From Rhizomys pruinosus (lineage: Eukaryota > Chordata > Mammalia > Rodentia > Spalacidae), in contig VZQC01001071.1 of NCBI GenBank assembly GCA_009823505.1, positions 128,492 to 192,491 on the forward strand: a stretch of DNA of 64,000 nucleotides. Direction: 5' to 3'. The notes beneath the pieces were generated by a model. It saw nothing but the letters and a program-made list of their open reading frames with translations. It had not been told where the DNA came from and searched no databases. Position 1 is the stretch's first letter, and each line of letters opens with the position of its first letter. A program made the translations under genes and the position numbers. Of this stretch, positions 1 through 11,154 are shown one piece after another.

Positions 1-282
1 ATGCACTGTGGCAAAATATAAGAGTATGTAAACTTCTTTGTGAGTCCCATTAAGAGACCTTTTCAAAACCTAGATAAACAAGTAATACCAGAAATAATAA
101 ATAAAAGTATAGCAATAATAATTTAGGGGCAGAAGGATTTAGGGATAACTGGAAGGCAGTTGACTATTCCCTATCATTTAGGAAATTTGTTTATTAAAAG
201 AAATCATGAGCTAAGAATGTAGTTCAGTTATAGAACAATTTTCTAGCTTATACAATGTCCTGTATTTGACCCCCAACACTGA
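1..282. other. AT-rich intergenic DNA with an ID-like SINE 3' end
   Basis: No gene is visible. Around 230-275 the sequence resembles the 3' part of an ID element (TGTCCTGTATTTGACCCCCAACACT), which runs straight into the purine-rich repeat that follows, as SINE tails often do. The rest is unremarkable. Confidence 0.35.
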
Positions 283-515
283 GAAAGAAAGGATGGAGGG
301 AAGGATGAAGAAAAGAGGGAAGAGATGAAATGAAGGAGGAAGGAAGGAAGGAAGGAAGGAAGGAAGGAAGGAAGGAAGGGCAGGAGGGAGGGAAGGATAG
401 AAGGATAAAGGAATGGAAGAGGAAAAGACAAAGGGAGGAGAGAAAGGAACGAAAGAGCTAGGAAAATGGAGGAAAATAGAGAAGAAGGGGAAGGGAGGGA
501 GGAAGGGAAGAAAAT
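283..515. repeat. Purine-rich tract with (GGAA)n core
   Basis: The + strand is almost all A and G for about 230 bases, with a clean GGAA tetranucleotide array at about 334-379. Long frames read through it on both strands are low-complexity (Ser/Pro/Phe or Glu/Lys/Gly) and are not genes. It probably grew from the A-rich tail of the ID-like SINE just upstream. Confidence 0.85.
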
Positions 516-1441
516 TCCGATGCCACCCAAATAGCAAAGATAGAACACAACTCTTTAAAATTAATGCTCACATAATCTTAAAAATGTCTGGATTTCCTAA
601 GGAGTTCTGGCCTGAAGCTCTGCTGAAGTAATCTTATGTTCATTTTCAAATGATAATGAATGTTGTTAATGCTCTCAGAATGTACTTCCTGCTGTTTTAT
701 GTAAATCGTGTCACTAAATGCAGTAGTTCAGCACTTCGCTATTTGAAGGACCACAGAAATTTTTTATATAATGTATATTGTGCCATCTGAATAAAGGAAA
801 ACATTAGAAAATAATTGCAAAAGAAGGTCTGAATTCATTAGTACAGAATCTGCTTACTGTTTTCTAAGTACTATTATACCCTTGTGCTGATGAGCATGAG
901 CAGGCTATCATTATTACAGATAGTAAAAAAAACAATTCTCTCTTTCCCTTCCCCCAAATGACCCTGTAACAGTAGAAATGGTAATAACCAATTTTCAAAG
1001 TTGGTAAAATAAAAATAAGGATATACGCTGACAACAGGAAATAGAGAGTATTAAAAGTCTCTAATTCTTTTCCAAACATATCATTAGCAGACATAACACT
1101 TCTAGTAGTAAAAAAGCTCTATTTTCACCCACTGGCATACTATATAAAGATGCTCACTATGAGTTTTAGCATTGTTCATTGTAAATGTTGCAGTGTTTCA
1201 TTTGAGGATGGTCAGTAGCCATTATTTTCACTAAGACAAATTAAGGATGTAGAAACAAAACAATAGGCAGGCTGTACTTGGAGATTCAATCTTTCTCTTG
1301 TTCTATATCTTCACGAAATTCCTTGAGTCCATCAGTATTTCAGGATGTACTACTTTAATGTTAGAATTATTCCCTCCAAATATTTGTCCACAAATAAAAT
1401 GAAAGCAGTTGTTCTGACCTGCTCATGATTGTATGTGTGTG
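516..1441. other. Unique intergenic DNA, nothing recognised
   Basis: AT-rich sequence with no repeat I recognise, no long frame with coding character, and no RNA gene. Confidence 0.5.
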
Positions 1442-1805
1442 TGTGGTGGTTTGAATGAGTGTCCCCCATAGGCTTTAAGTATTCAGACATGTGTATCCAG
1501 TTGTTGGCACTGTTCTTGGAGGTCTTAGAAGGTGTGGCCGTGCTAGAGGAAGTATGTCACTGGGGGCAGGCTTAGTGAGTTTAACAAGCTTTGCGGTCTC
1601 CAGTCGCGCGTGCTCTCTCTCTCTGCTTCCTGTGCTCATTGCGAGATGTGACCCTCGGCTTGCTGCTCCAGCCCCAGCCACCATGCCTCCCACTACAATG
1701 GACTCTAATTCCCTGGAACCATCAATCATAAGCTCAAATAAACTCTTCCTTTTATAAGTTCCTTTGGTCATGGTGTTTTATCACAGCAACAGAAAAGTGA
1801 CTAAT

Positions 1806-1808
<3 letters not shown>
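1442..1808 (+). mobile_element. MaLR (MT-like) solo LTR
   Basis: A solo LTR of the ERVL-MaLR group. It begins TGTGGTGGTTTGAATGAG and ends CTAATACA, the typical TG...CA termini. The 3' part carries the conserved stretch with an AATAAA signal (about 1737) followed by CCTTTGGTCATGGTGTTTTATCACAGCAACAGAA, shared with the copy at 51541. MaLR elements are non-coding LTR retrotransposons mobilised by ERVL. The small frames inside it on both strands are not genes. The exact subfamily is not resolved. Confidence 0.75.

Positions 1809-1860
<52 letters not shown>
1809..1860. repeat. (GA)n microsatellite
   Basis: An uninterrupted GA dinucleotide run of about 50 bases immediately after the LTR end. Confidence 0.95.
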
Positions 1861-1862
<2 letters not shown>

Positions 1863-1924
1863 ACATTAGTACCTTAGTATGTCTGAAGTACAAGAGCCAT
1901 GACATGCATTCGGAGATCATAGGC

Positions 1925-2195
1925 ATGTCAGTTGCCACCTTCTACCTTGTTTGTGTTAGAGTCTCTTGTTCCCCACCGAGCTAGCTGAATCATGAGCTTC
2001 CAGAGATTCTCCTGTTTCTGCCTCCTATAAGACACTAAGTTTGTATCTTATTGTGTATGTTATAGACCCTTACACTATGCACCCATCTTTTATGTGGGTT
2101 TTGGAGATAGAGATTTGAATCCACGTCCAAGAGTTCTCATGATTCTGTGGCAGATGCCTTATGCATTAAGCCCTCTCTGCAGCCACTCATCAGTG
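1925..2195 (-). mobile_element. B4-like composite SINE, degraded
   Basis: Read on the minus strand, the right end (2110-2195) resembles the tRNA-like head of a B4/ID SINE (AGAGGGCTTAATGCATAAGGC, then a B-box-like stretch). The left part resembles a degraded B1 body. It is old and diverged, so the family name is approximate. Confidence 0.45.
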
Positions 2196-2197
2196 GG

Positions 2198-2198
<1 letters not shown>

Positions 2199-2237
<39 letters not shown>
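2199..2237. repeat. (TG)n microsatellite
   Basis: About 38 bases of uninterrupted TG dinucleotide. Confidence 0.95.
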
Positions 2238-2238
<1 letters not shown>

Positions 2239-2383
2239 CTCCTGTTTAGTTCCTGATCCCATTTCTTTAAGGGATTCTACAACATAACAACACGGTTGTT
2301 CTGAGACAACACCGATGCCACCCAGCCTGCCTCACAATTAAGCAATTGGTTTTTTAAACAACCAAAATTCTTAAAATAGGGTG

Positions 2384-2593
2384 TGGAGGGATGGATAAGT
2401 GTATAAGAACACTGACTGCTCTTGCAGAAAATCCAGGTTTTGTTTCCAGCAGCCACACAGCAGCTCACAACCATCTGTCACTCCATTTCCAAGGGAAACC
2501 ATGTCCTCTTCTGGAATCCAAGGGCATTGCCCAACAGGTACCCATATACACAAAAAAAATAAAAAATAAATAAATAAATATAAATAAATAATA
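2384..2593 (+). mobile_element. B2 SINE with AATA-rich tail
   Basis: Carries the B2 hallmarks GAACACTGACTGCTCTTGCAG (A-box side), a degraded B box (CCAGGTTTTGTTTCC), and AGCTCACAACCATCTGTCACTCCA. It ends in (AATA)n at about 2555-2593. B2 is a tRNA-derived Pol III SINE moved by L1. Confidence 0.8.
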
Positions 2594-3690
2594 GTTTTGT
2601 TTTTTTTTTTTTTTTACTTATTTTTATTGTTATTAAAATTTTTCCATAAATATACATCATTTCTCAATTGAATTTAGGGTCACTTCCCTATCCATGCCCC
2701 CACCCACCTGAGTCCCTGACTCTGCCATATATGTCTTGACATTTTTTTCTGAGTCTTTCAGAGATTTTCCCAGTTCTTTGTTGTTGTTGTTCTCTCTAAT
2801 TGTATTGATATATATATATTTATGTTATTATAGTTTATATATACTATAATATATACATACCTATGCATTATCACCTGAATGGTAGGAATTTTTTCTAAAA
2901 TGCCTGTTTTCTTTAAGGAGTAACTCAAAGTTCGCTCCTTGGCAAGCCCAAACAGCAATCAATCCAGTTCCTTGTGCTCCACACTGGGGTCTTTCCTCCC
3001 ATGGTCCCCAAATAAGTCCAGTAAGCATGCATCCTGTCTAATCCCCCCACTGGCCTCCATGATACAGCCAGGTAGTCCAACAATGGCATCTATACTCTGA
3101 TGCGACTGAAATATCCTTAGCTGCTTAAGTCCACAAGCTGGGTATTCAGTAGTCCCATCTGGCATTGAAGGTTTTGAGGACTCTTGGAGAGACATGAGTC
3201 TTCAGTCCTATTGGAAGGTTAAAAAGCTGTGTCTCATACTTTGAGGAGTATCAAAAGCAGTGGATCTACAGGTAGATGCATCTGCCAGTAAGAATTGAAG
3301 ACAGGCCAAACAACAGTGCTCTTTTTTTTTTTTTTTTTTTAACTAAGATCTCAAGTTTTATATCTGCATTACAGTTTTTCTGGTCTTACTGATTATTTTG
3401 GTTTTACTTTCTTTTTGGATGCTTAAGGCCACACAGTTATCCCAGTTTAACCAAGGTTTTTGTTGTCTTGAGGTTAGCTGAGGATCTGGTCCTCTGGAGT
3501 ATCTCCGGGTTTTTGTTTTTTTTTTTGGTGGGGGGAGAAGGATGGGAGCCCCTGGCTCCTTTCTGCTTTTCATTTACCAGTTCCATCCACTCAGGACAAA
3601 ATCAGGCCTTGCTAGACTAAGCTTCCTTTTCTGAGGCATGAGCAGACTTTACTTTATAGATGGACACTGGCTGAAGTCCCATCAGTTCTT
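2594..3690 (-). mobile_element. L1 long 3'-UTR fragment
   Basis: A minus-strand L1 3' end. The poly-A tail is the T run at 2598-2616, followed on the minus strand by the G-rich tract (C-rich here, about 2690-2712). The remainder matches, in reverse complement, the long 3' UTR seen downstream of an ORF2 end at 13454-15345, for example GGACTTCAGCCAGTGTCC at the right edge (about 3680). A TA-rich stretch at about 2806-2870 occupies the place of the (TA)n in the 58.1-kb copy. It is 5'-truncated in the UTR, so it holds no ORF2. I see no clear flanking duplication. Confidence 0.75.
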
Positions 3691-3990
3691 CTGAAGGGTA
3701 ATTCATGTCAGCAACTTTCTACAAACCCACAGTGATTTCTAACAGAAGGGTGGTCCTTTGTTTTCAACTATTTTCAAGAACACAAGAGTTGAGCATGTGC
3801 ATGTCACTAGTATGTTTTTAACCTTCAGTACTTCCCAAGAATTACACAGTTCAGACAAATTTCCAAAGTTTGTAATCAAAGAACAAGAAGAGAGCCTTCT
3901 GGAAGCAGTGTACCATGGATCTAGACAAAAAGGACAATTGCATTTAACTGACCCGTCAGAGAAACATACAAATGAATCAAAAGAAATATT
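3691..3990. other. Unique intergenic DNA
   Basis: About 300 bases between two L1 insertions. No repeat or coding signal was recognised. A short frame continues into the next L1 and is not convincing. Confidence 0.45.
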
Positions 3991-4723
3991 TCATCATTTC
4001 TTTTTTTTTAATTGATGCTTTGTGTATTTCATACATCATTTTCCAATTCAGTTCAGGCATATATCCCCTTCCCTTCCCCACCCCACCAACCCTTACCATC
4101 CCGAGATCATGCATTCTGCGTAAGTTTTCTGCATCTTTCTCTGCTTTTTTGTTTTGCTTTGTTTTTTTTTTAAACAATAGTGATAATTTTGAGTACAAGC
4201 TTCACTTCATGTAAACAATTTGCAAGCAGTTGTGCCCAAACCCACAGCTCATGGGACCCACCATCAGCTGGGGGCTTGTATGTTCAATCAAGTTGATCAA
4301 ATGTGTGTCCAGTCTAAGATTGTTTGTAGTTTCAACATTAACCCCATCGCAGCCCTTACATTCTACCATGATCCCCTCTTCCTCAAATTGTTCCCTAGGC
4401 TTAGAAAAGGGGCACAGGTGGATGAGAAGCAAAACATCTACTTTCTCTGGAGCTGATGTCTTGGTCTCTAGTCAATTCTGGCTGTTTTCTTTCATGGGCG
4501 TCCCGCTTGTACCAGGCATAACCTTTCGATCCTACTTAATGCAAACATGCATTAGATATTATAGGTATTTAACAGTATAATATATAGCCTTTTGATACTA
4601 CTAATAAGCACACGCAATTTAGATTTTATATAGGTATTTAAACATACTTATTTTTTATGGAGTTACTTTGGTATAAGACACAGATGTTTGGATGGTATGT
4701 TAATTCATGAATTACATTTTTTT

Positions 4724-4756
<33 letters not shown>

Positions 4757-5550
4757 ATCTTAACCATTAGAGGATGTAAGCTTGTGGCATCACCGTGGGT
4801 TATTCCTCCAAGAGAAAAGCTAATAGCTCAGATTGCTGCAGACATCAGGCCCTCTGTGGATCCTACTAGTAACAACTATTTTGTAATGAATTCTAATGAA
4901 GCTTTATCTTCTAGGTGCTCACAATGTTTTAATAAGAGAGAATTTCTTACCCCCCATAGAATAAGGAGAAATATGATGATGATGAGGTCGTTCTCCAGCT
5001 GTAGATTGGAGCCAGCTGTTATAGAGGTATTCTCTTGTAAAATCAGTAAAACTGCCTTCTTTAATTGACTAATGGACATAGAAACTGTGAAAAGGATTAT
5101 TCTCTATTCAGAACCAAATATAATGCTAAAGTCTCCTTAAGCTATGCACTTAAACAAAATATATTAATACAGGAGCTCTGACATCAACAATGGATTATTC
5201 TACCAAGGAGATGTTGGCCAGGGGATCCAAGCCCCCACAAAAGGTAAAGGCTCCTTGCCTCCAAACTGGGATATCTGCAGGAAGAGAGGCGATAAGGCCC
5301 TGCTGTTGAAGACCTGATATAAACATGGGAAAGATGTATGGAGACCGCACTTGCAAGTATACAGATGGTCTCTGGAATGCCAGAGAGTGTTACCAAAGAC
5401 CACTAAACCAATAAAGCAAATATAGGTCTCCTTGAGTCAAGCAAGACTCCTCCGTCAGCACCAGCTACACCTCATCTGCCTGGAAATACTGTGCAGCAGT
5501 GGCAGCTATATGTCTGTATATTCCAAATCTAATTGGTCATCATTTCTTTT
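3991..5550 (-). mobile_element. L1 3'-UTR insertion with 5' inversion and TSD
   Basis: The block is bounded by the 14-base direct repeat tcatcatttctttt at 3991-4004 and 5537-5550, so it went in as one event. From 4005 to about 4834 it is a minus-strand L1 3' UTR ending in poly-T, closely related to the copy at 21723-22871. From about 5151 to 5536 it carries the next upstream segment of that same element in the opposite (+) orientation, which is the layout left by twin priming. The roughly 315 bases in between (about 4835-5150) have no counterpart in the 22-kb copy. A long T run lies at about 4719-4752. No intact protein is present. Confidence 0.75.
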
Positions 5551-5670
5551 AATGTGTTTGTATATGCATATGCATTTTCTCGGGTGCATGAGAATGTTTG
5601 TGTGTACATGCATGTAGATAAGATGACAACCTCAGTTATTATTCCCCAGACTCCATTCACATTGCTTTTT
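5551..5670. other. Short unique intergenic stretch
   Basis: Nothing recognised beyond AT-rich sequence. Confidence 0.4.
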
Positions 5671-5861
5671 AAGACAGGGTCTCTCACTGGTTTGAGATTT
5701 ATCAATTAAGCTAAATTGGCTGGCAATCTCTACCTCCCCACCACTGAGATTACAAGCCTGCAATACCACATTGGTATTTTTGAAGTGGGCTCTGGGGATT
5801 AAACTCAGGTTCTTGTGTTGCAAGACAAGAACTCTAATGATTGAGCCATCTCTCCAGCCCC
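5671..5861 (-). mobile_element. Composite B4-like SINE, degraded
   Basis: On the minus strand it starts with a tRNA-like head (GGGGCTGGAGAGATGGCTCA at the right end, then a CTTGTCTTGCAACACAAGAAC stretch and a B box). It continues into B1-like sequence whose left end reads AAGACAGGGTCTCTCACTGG. This head-plus-B1 plan is typical of B4/RSINE elements. Confidence 0.55.
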
Positions 5862-5941
5862 TTTGTAATTTCTTGAATTTGGCAGCTGCTGTTCTCTTGT
5901 GTCTCAAGGATGAGAGGTGCTGAGACTAAAATTTTTACTAA

Positions 5942-6165
5942 GCTGCGGCTGAAGAGATGACTCAGCAGTTAAGAGCACTGACTACTCTTGCAGAGAACCC
6001 AGGTTTGATTCCTACTACCCACACTGTAGCTAAGAACAGTCTTTAACTCCAGTTCCAGGGGAAACTGACGCCCTCTTCTGACCTCCAAAACATTGCACAA
6101 CATGAGTGTACCAACCTACATGCAGACAGTACACTCATACACATAAAAAAGTAGTAAAAAAATCT
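5942..6165 (+). mobile_element. B2 SINE
   Basis: Shows the B2 A-box region (AAGAGATGACTCAGCAGTTAAG), the B-box region (CCCAGGTTTGATTCC), the middle block (AACTCCAGTTCCAGGGG) and the 3' end CAGACAGTACACTCATACACATA, then an A-rich tail. Confidence 0.85.
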
Positions 6166-6879
6166 TTAAAAACTTTATTAAGCAATTATCTAAATTCTAG
6201 CAACAGCCTACCTTGTAGAGTTTCCCAGACACACAAACATGCAGCAATCACAAGAACATTGCTCTTTGGCCTTTCTGGATGATCTGAGAGTCTGACCACA
6301 CACGTGACAGCTGCTCCTTGTCTCCCATCATGGTTGGCTCATTTTGTCTTGTTTCTTGTTTTAAAAATGTAATTGGCCATCTTTATCACAGCAAGTACAT
6401 CCACCGAGTCACACAACCATGAATAAAAATTACAAAACAATTGCATGTTTGCTGTGCACATATAGAATTTCTTATTATGACTCTTTAAAAACTACAGTGC
6501 ACCATTTGCATAACATTCACATTTTACTGAGAATTGGTTTTGTGAGAGACTCTGGGGGGAGGTGCAATACACAAGGCTCTTCACCCCAGAAAGGGAACCT
6601 ACACAGAGCAAAATAACAGTTGCACAAAAGTCTACCTTGGTGCACCAATAGTTTTTTACTGGGGTTACTGGGAGGAGTGTGGATGAGCTGTTACTTTAAG
6701 GAACAGAGATGACTCAAAAGCAGCTGCATCACTGAAAATCACACGCCAACACAGAAGTGATGGCTCAGGGGAGGCAACATCCCTGGAGCTCTCAGCACAG
6801 CTTTTGGGCTGCTCATCTGAGAATGCCCTCCCTTACAACTCACTGTTCAGTCTCCTCCTCTAACAGTTGTTTACTCTTT
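6166..6879. other. Unique intergenic DNA
   Basis: No repeat, gene or RNA recognised. Short frames occur by chance. Confidence 0.45.
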
Positions 6880-7003
6880 CTCAAAGCTGGAGAACAGCCT
6901 TTGAGAATCTTTGTAAGTTTCCACTTTCCCAAATATATGACCTTTTACTTTGAAGTCTATTTTGTCTGATATTAAAATAGCAACACCTGCTTTCTTTTTG
7001 GTA
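6880..7003 (-). mobile_element. L1 ORF2 endonuclease-region fragment
   Basis: About 6950-7000 is the reverse complement of the L1 segment at 18098-18150 (AGCAGGTGTTGCTATTTTAATATCAGACAAAAT), which lies in the ORF2 endonuclease domain. It is a tiny decayed L1 piece. Confidence 0.6.
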
Positions 7004-7340
7004 CCATATGACCTTATGTTTATCTTCTAAGACCTATGAACCTCCTCCTCCCTCCTGGAGGGAATGTTTCAATTCAGAGGGAAATGCTATACAACAACAT
7101 TATAGAAGGTGTAGATGTGTTTGAAAATATATGGGAGGATTGTTTAGCTTATATGAAAAAATTGTACCATTTTTACAAAGGAAGTTTGAGAATCCCAGCA
7201 TCATGGTGTCTACTCAGAATCCTGTAATCAGTTCCCATGGATATGGAGTGATGGTTGTGTTTTACAGGTCCTCTTTAAAAGAGTGATACTTCTGGGTAGG
7301 ACTTCAGATTAAGAGCTAATTAGAAATCAGCAGGAGGTTG
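7004..7340. other. Unique intergenic DNA
   Basis: No feature recognised. Confidence 0.4.
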
Positions 7341-7555
7341 GATTTGTATTCAACTCAGAAGTAGAGTGCTTGCCTAGCATGCATGTAGCTCTGGGTTTGA
7401 TCTTTAGCACAAAGGAAGGAGGGTGGTGAAGGAAGAGGGCAGGAGGAAGGAAGGGAGAGAGAGGCAGTAGGGAAGGGGAAAGAGAGGAGGGGAGGATAAA
7501 GGAAGAGAAAGAGAAGAGAAGAATGAAAGGGAGAGAGAGGAAGGGAGGAAGGAAC
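7341..7555 (+). mobile_element. ID-like SINE followed by purine-rich tail
   Basis: About 7341-7415 resembles an ID element (ACTCAGAAGTAGAGTGCTTGCCTAGCATGC, then a TGGGTTTGATCTTTAGCA B-box region). It is followed by about 140 bases of GA/GGAA-rich sequence, as at 283-515. The Ser/Leu-rich frame on the minus strand is a low-complexity shadow. Confidence 0.6.
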
Positions 7556-8745
7556 TACAGAACCACCAGGTATTTAAATGAATAGACTCATGGAGAAAAA
7601 AAATTAACAAAGCATCCCTGAGAAGTTTCTGCTTTCTAAATGTATAAGTTGGGAGAACCCACGCATAGATTTAGTTCATGTAATGATGGCATGGTCAGAG
7701 GGACTTTTGCTTGCAGTAGGGTGAGACAATGAACATTCACCACTCCGAAGCCTGGCCGCTTATTATTATTCTGTCCATTATTCCTGGGGAAACTGTCTAT
7801 CTCCAGGGTTGGAAATATTTACAGGCTGCTAGTTACAGTGCTTCATGCCCCCCAGCCTTCATGGCAACACAGAGTTCCACCTCAATTTCATCTCAATAGA
7901 ATAAAATTCTCCAAATTCTTCCTTTCTCTCCACAGGATACGACACAACACCCCATCCAGCTACTTTCCCAGATACACACATCCCAACCATAGGGCACTCC
8001 CTGAAGGAAAAACCACAAAAAGCCTGAGTATGTAAGAGACACCCTCCTCCAGACCCCAGGCCACAATGAGGTGCCCAGTCAGTTTTATTCTCTGCCTAAA
8101 AAACCTGCTAGTTCTGTTGAGGTCAGTTCTTTCATCTCTTTTCCAGGTTCCAATTTCCAACACTTATTATCAGGGTTGAGATAAAATAATCACTACTAAA
8201 TGTATGAGTAGAGTGGCAATACTCAATACTATTTTGCTGTTTTCACAGCCTGTTCAAGTTCTGTGTCATTTTAAATAGATAAACATTAAATTGATCACTG
8301 AGAAAGCAAATGATCTTGTGTTCCTGAAAACATTGATATATCTGAGAAATTGTCCTATTAAACCAGAACAAAGTCAAAAAGAAAGCTAGTGTCCAGTTTC
8401 TAAAGGCACCTGAATAGCATCAGAAGTCTAGACACTCAACTTCTAACCAACTAACAAAATAAGACAGATGTTAAAATTTTTGACTATCCTAATATGGAGT
8501 AACCTTTCTTCATGAAGGTCAACCTGGGCTTAATCATGCACCTTGGACCATACTATACAAGAGTAAAATTAAGAGACAGTTATAAGTAATGTATAGGTCA
8601 TTAAGTTATGACACAAACATGTAAAATTTCCAGTGGAATGTAAACAAAAAAATGGCATTGCAAAACACTCTTCCCTACTCCATACCACCATTACCCTGAC
8701 AAAAGGTGTGAGAAGATAAACATGCCAATTTTTAGTAATGATGGA
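7556..8745. other. Unique intergenic DNA
   Basis: About 1.2 kb with no repeat that I recognise. Frames of 65 codons or so lack any family resemblance. Confidence 0.45.
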
Positions 8746-8980
8746 CGCTATGCTGGCATGCTGGTGCACAGGTGCACAGGAGTAATCCCAGTACTGGAGA
8801 GACAGAGTCAGGAAAATTGGAGTTTGAGGCAAGCCTTAACTGCCTTAACTACATAATAAAATCTTATCTCAAAACTGGGGGAAGAAGGTGAGGTGATAGC
8901 TCAGTAGGTAAAATATTTGCCTTGCAAGCTTAAGGACTTGAGCTTGATCCTTACAATGCATATTAAAAAAAAAAAAAACT
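8746..8980 (+). mobile_element. B1-like fragment followed by an ID element
   Basis: 8755-8875 is a diverged B1-type body (AGTAATCCCAGTACTGGAGAGACAG ... CTTATCTCAAAA). 8888-8965 is an ID-type tRNA-like unit (GATAGCTCAGTAGGTAAAATATTTGCCTTGCAAGC ... GATCCTTACAATGC) with an A tail at about 8966-8980. The two may be one composite SINE. Confidence 0.6.
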
Positions 8981-9174
8981 AAGCTCTATTATGTCTACTT
9001 CTAAATCCAGTATGAGGAAGGCAGAGAAACAGTCAGATCTTGGGCTCGCTGACTGGCCTACTCAGTGAGACCAGGTGGGTGAAGGATGCTCTGTCAAAGA
9101 AACAAGGTAGCTACAATTACCAGCGAAACACCTATGTAAGATCAACACAGATAAAAATTCTACCATAAATGGGA

Positions 9175-9480
9175 AGGGGTCTCTTAAGTCTTCATCCTGA
9201 GCAGAGGAGTTCTTGATAGTTGATGGTTACTATGGGAAGGAGAGTCAGTTTTGTATAGGGGTGGGGCCTTTCATAGGTTACTCATGTTCCAATGGATGAT
9301 ACTACACCCATGCACATAGGAGAAGCACTAACTGGACTCATTGAGTTATATTTTAAAAAAAGAAGACAGTAAGTTGGTAAGGGGATGTGGGGGTAACCAG
9401 GAGGAGTTTGAGAGGAGTGTGAAGGGCAAATATGATCATAGTACATTGTATATGTGTATTAAATTTTCAAAAGAATAGGT
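9175..9480 (+). mobile_element. Old L1 3'-UTR fragment
   Basis: It ends in a G-rich stretch (GGTAAGGGGATGTGGGGGTAACC) followed by CATTGTATATGTGTATTAAATTTTC and an A-rich end. This is the layout of older rodent (Lx-type) L1 3' UTRs. It is strongly diverged, with no coding part. Confidence 0.5.
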
Positions 9481-9509
9481 AAAAAATATTATTATAAATA
9501 GCAATGTGA

Positions 9510-9660
9510 GCTGGGCATGGCGGCGCATGCCTTTAATCACAGCACTGGGGAGTCAGAAGGAGGTGGATCTCTTTGAGATTGAGGCCAGCCTGGTCTACAT
9601 AGAAAGTTCCGGGTCAGCTGTGGCTACAGGTAAACCCTGTCTCAAAAAACAAACAAAATT
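9510..9660 (+). mobile_element. B1 SINE
   Basis: Contains the B1 A box GCTGGGCATGGCGGCGCATGCC, the CAGCACTGGGGAG block, GAGGCCAGCCTGGTCTACAT, and ends GTCTCAAAAAACAAACAAAA. B1 is a 7SL-RNA-derived SINE. Confidence 0.9.
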
Positions 9661-10404
9661 ATGAAAGTAGATGGCACCTGAGAAACAATATTGAAGGTTG
9701 ACTTCTGATCTCCACAAGCATGAGGATGTTGGGGAAGACAGACAGAGACAAACAGAGACAGAAAGACAAAGATGAGAACAAATGACTAGCACACAGGCAT
9801 AGACAAACAAAAATCACTAAGTTTACTCCTATTATTTCCAGTAAAGCAAACGTTATTCATGCCAGCACAGAGGAGGTGGTAAAAGAAGAGAATCTACCTC
9901 TTACAAATTATTGACTAATTTTTCCAACTAAAGTCTCCAAGTGGAAATTCCCTGGAAACAGAACCACTTAATGTTTATATTAATGACATTTAGTGTGTCA
10001 AGACAAATGGGAGTTTGGGGTGAATTACAAGTATTTTTGTAGAGAAAACGTTACCATCCTGTTTATATAGAAATGTTCACTCAGTATTCCTTTAAAAATG
10101 CAAACAATATTTTAATGTACATCATAAATATAAACAGTCTCCTTGGATGAATGACATTTTACTAGGTTAACTCTCCATTAACCTCAGGCACTTTATCTAC
10201 AACTCAATTCAACACAGTTATTGAGTATCATGTGGTGCTAAATGCTACAGATAAAAAATATAAAGGAGGACCCCTGATGCCAGAGTGCTAATAGCAGAGA
10301 GAAAAATATATAAGCAATGAATTAAAATGAAATATACCAAATACCACGCATAGATCCATAAGGAAATGCTGTTTTCTTTTGTAGTTTTGGGATTTTGCCA
10401 TTCC

Positions 10405-10407
<3 letters not shown>
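9661..10407. other. Unique intergenic DNA
   Basis: AT-rich. No gene or repeat recognised. Confidence 0.4.

Positions 10408-10456
<49 letters not shown>
10408..10456. repeat. (TG)n microsatellite
   Basis: About 48 bases of TG. The His/Thr-rich minus-strand frame across it is an artefact of the repeat. Confidence 0.95.
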
Positions 10457-10458
<2 letters not shown>

Positions 10459-10519
10459 TGTGTGCGTATGCATGTATGTGTTTGATAAATTAGTTGTTTG
10501 GTTCATTTGTTAGTTGCTT

Positions 10520-10645
10520 GATTTTTTTTTTGAGACAGACTCTCACTTTGTATCTCAGGCTGACCTGGAAATGAACGTGTAGGCCAGAGTAGCCTTGAAC
10601 TCATGATGGTCTTCCTGCCTTACCATCTAGAGTCCTGAACTAATT
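10520..10645 (-). mobile_element. B1 SINE, diverged
   Basis: On the + strand: a T run, GAGACAGACTCTCACTTTGTATCTCAGGCTGACCTGGAA, then CCTTGAACTCATGATGGTCTTCCTGCC. This is a minus-strand B1 with its 5' end lost or heavily mutated. Confidence 0.7.
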
Positions 10646-10688
10646 GTTTTGCTTTGTGTAGAAGCTGAGGAGGGCATCAGAGAGATAA

Positions 10689-10730
<42 letters not shown>
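10689..10730. repeat. (AC)n microsatellite
   Basis: About 40 bases of AC dinucleotide. A second, shorter AC run lies at 10919-10945. Confidence 0.9.
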
Positions 10731-10733
<3 letters not shown>

Positions 10734-11102
10734 CGTACAAAATAGGAACAGATTTTCACAGTGCTGTCGAAGACAATAGAGCCCAGATACAACAGATACC
10801 TATGTCTATTTCTCTCTGACTTTTATTGACACCAATTCCCCTCTAAGGACTTTTTACTTCCTACCCAGAATACTGTTGTTTAGTACTCCCTGAAAAGCTC
10901 TAGTATATTGTGATGAAATACACACACACACACACACACACAAACACACACTAAAAGTACTAAAGAAAATTATTATTTAAAGTTCTAAATCTTTTGTTAC
11001 ATTTATTTAGTGAATAAATGTAGTTCATATGAGATCAAACTACAAATTCTCCCCCCCCCCTTAACTACACACTTAACTAGTGAATACTCGCTATAAAAAT
11101 AA
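10731..11102. other. Intergenic DNA with short AC and poly-C runs
   Basis: Holds the (AC)n at 10919-10945 and a C run at about 11051-11060. Nothing else was recognised. Confidence 0.5.
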
Positions 11103-11154
11103 TTCCAGGACAGCTGAGGCTACAGGGAGACCCTGTCTCAAAAAGACCAAAAAA
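11103..11154 (+). mobile_element. B1 3'-end fragment
   Basis: Only the last 50 bases of a B1 remain (TTCCAGGACAGCTGAGGCTACAGGGAGACC, then CAAAAAGACCAAAAA). Its A-rich tail abuts the L1 that follows. Confidence 0.75.

Noticed and set aside
211..548. Proline/serine/phenylalanine-rich frames on the minus strand
   Set aside because: They are translations of the GGAA-rich tract.
1491..1771. Overlapping 88- and 98-codon frames on both strands
   Set aside because: They are contained in the MaLR LTR.
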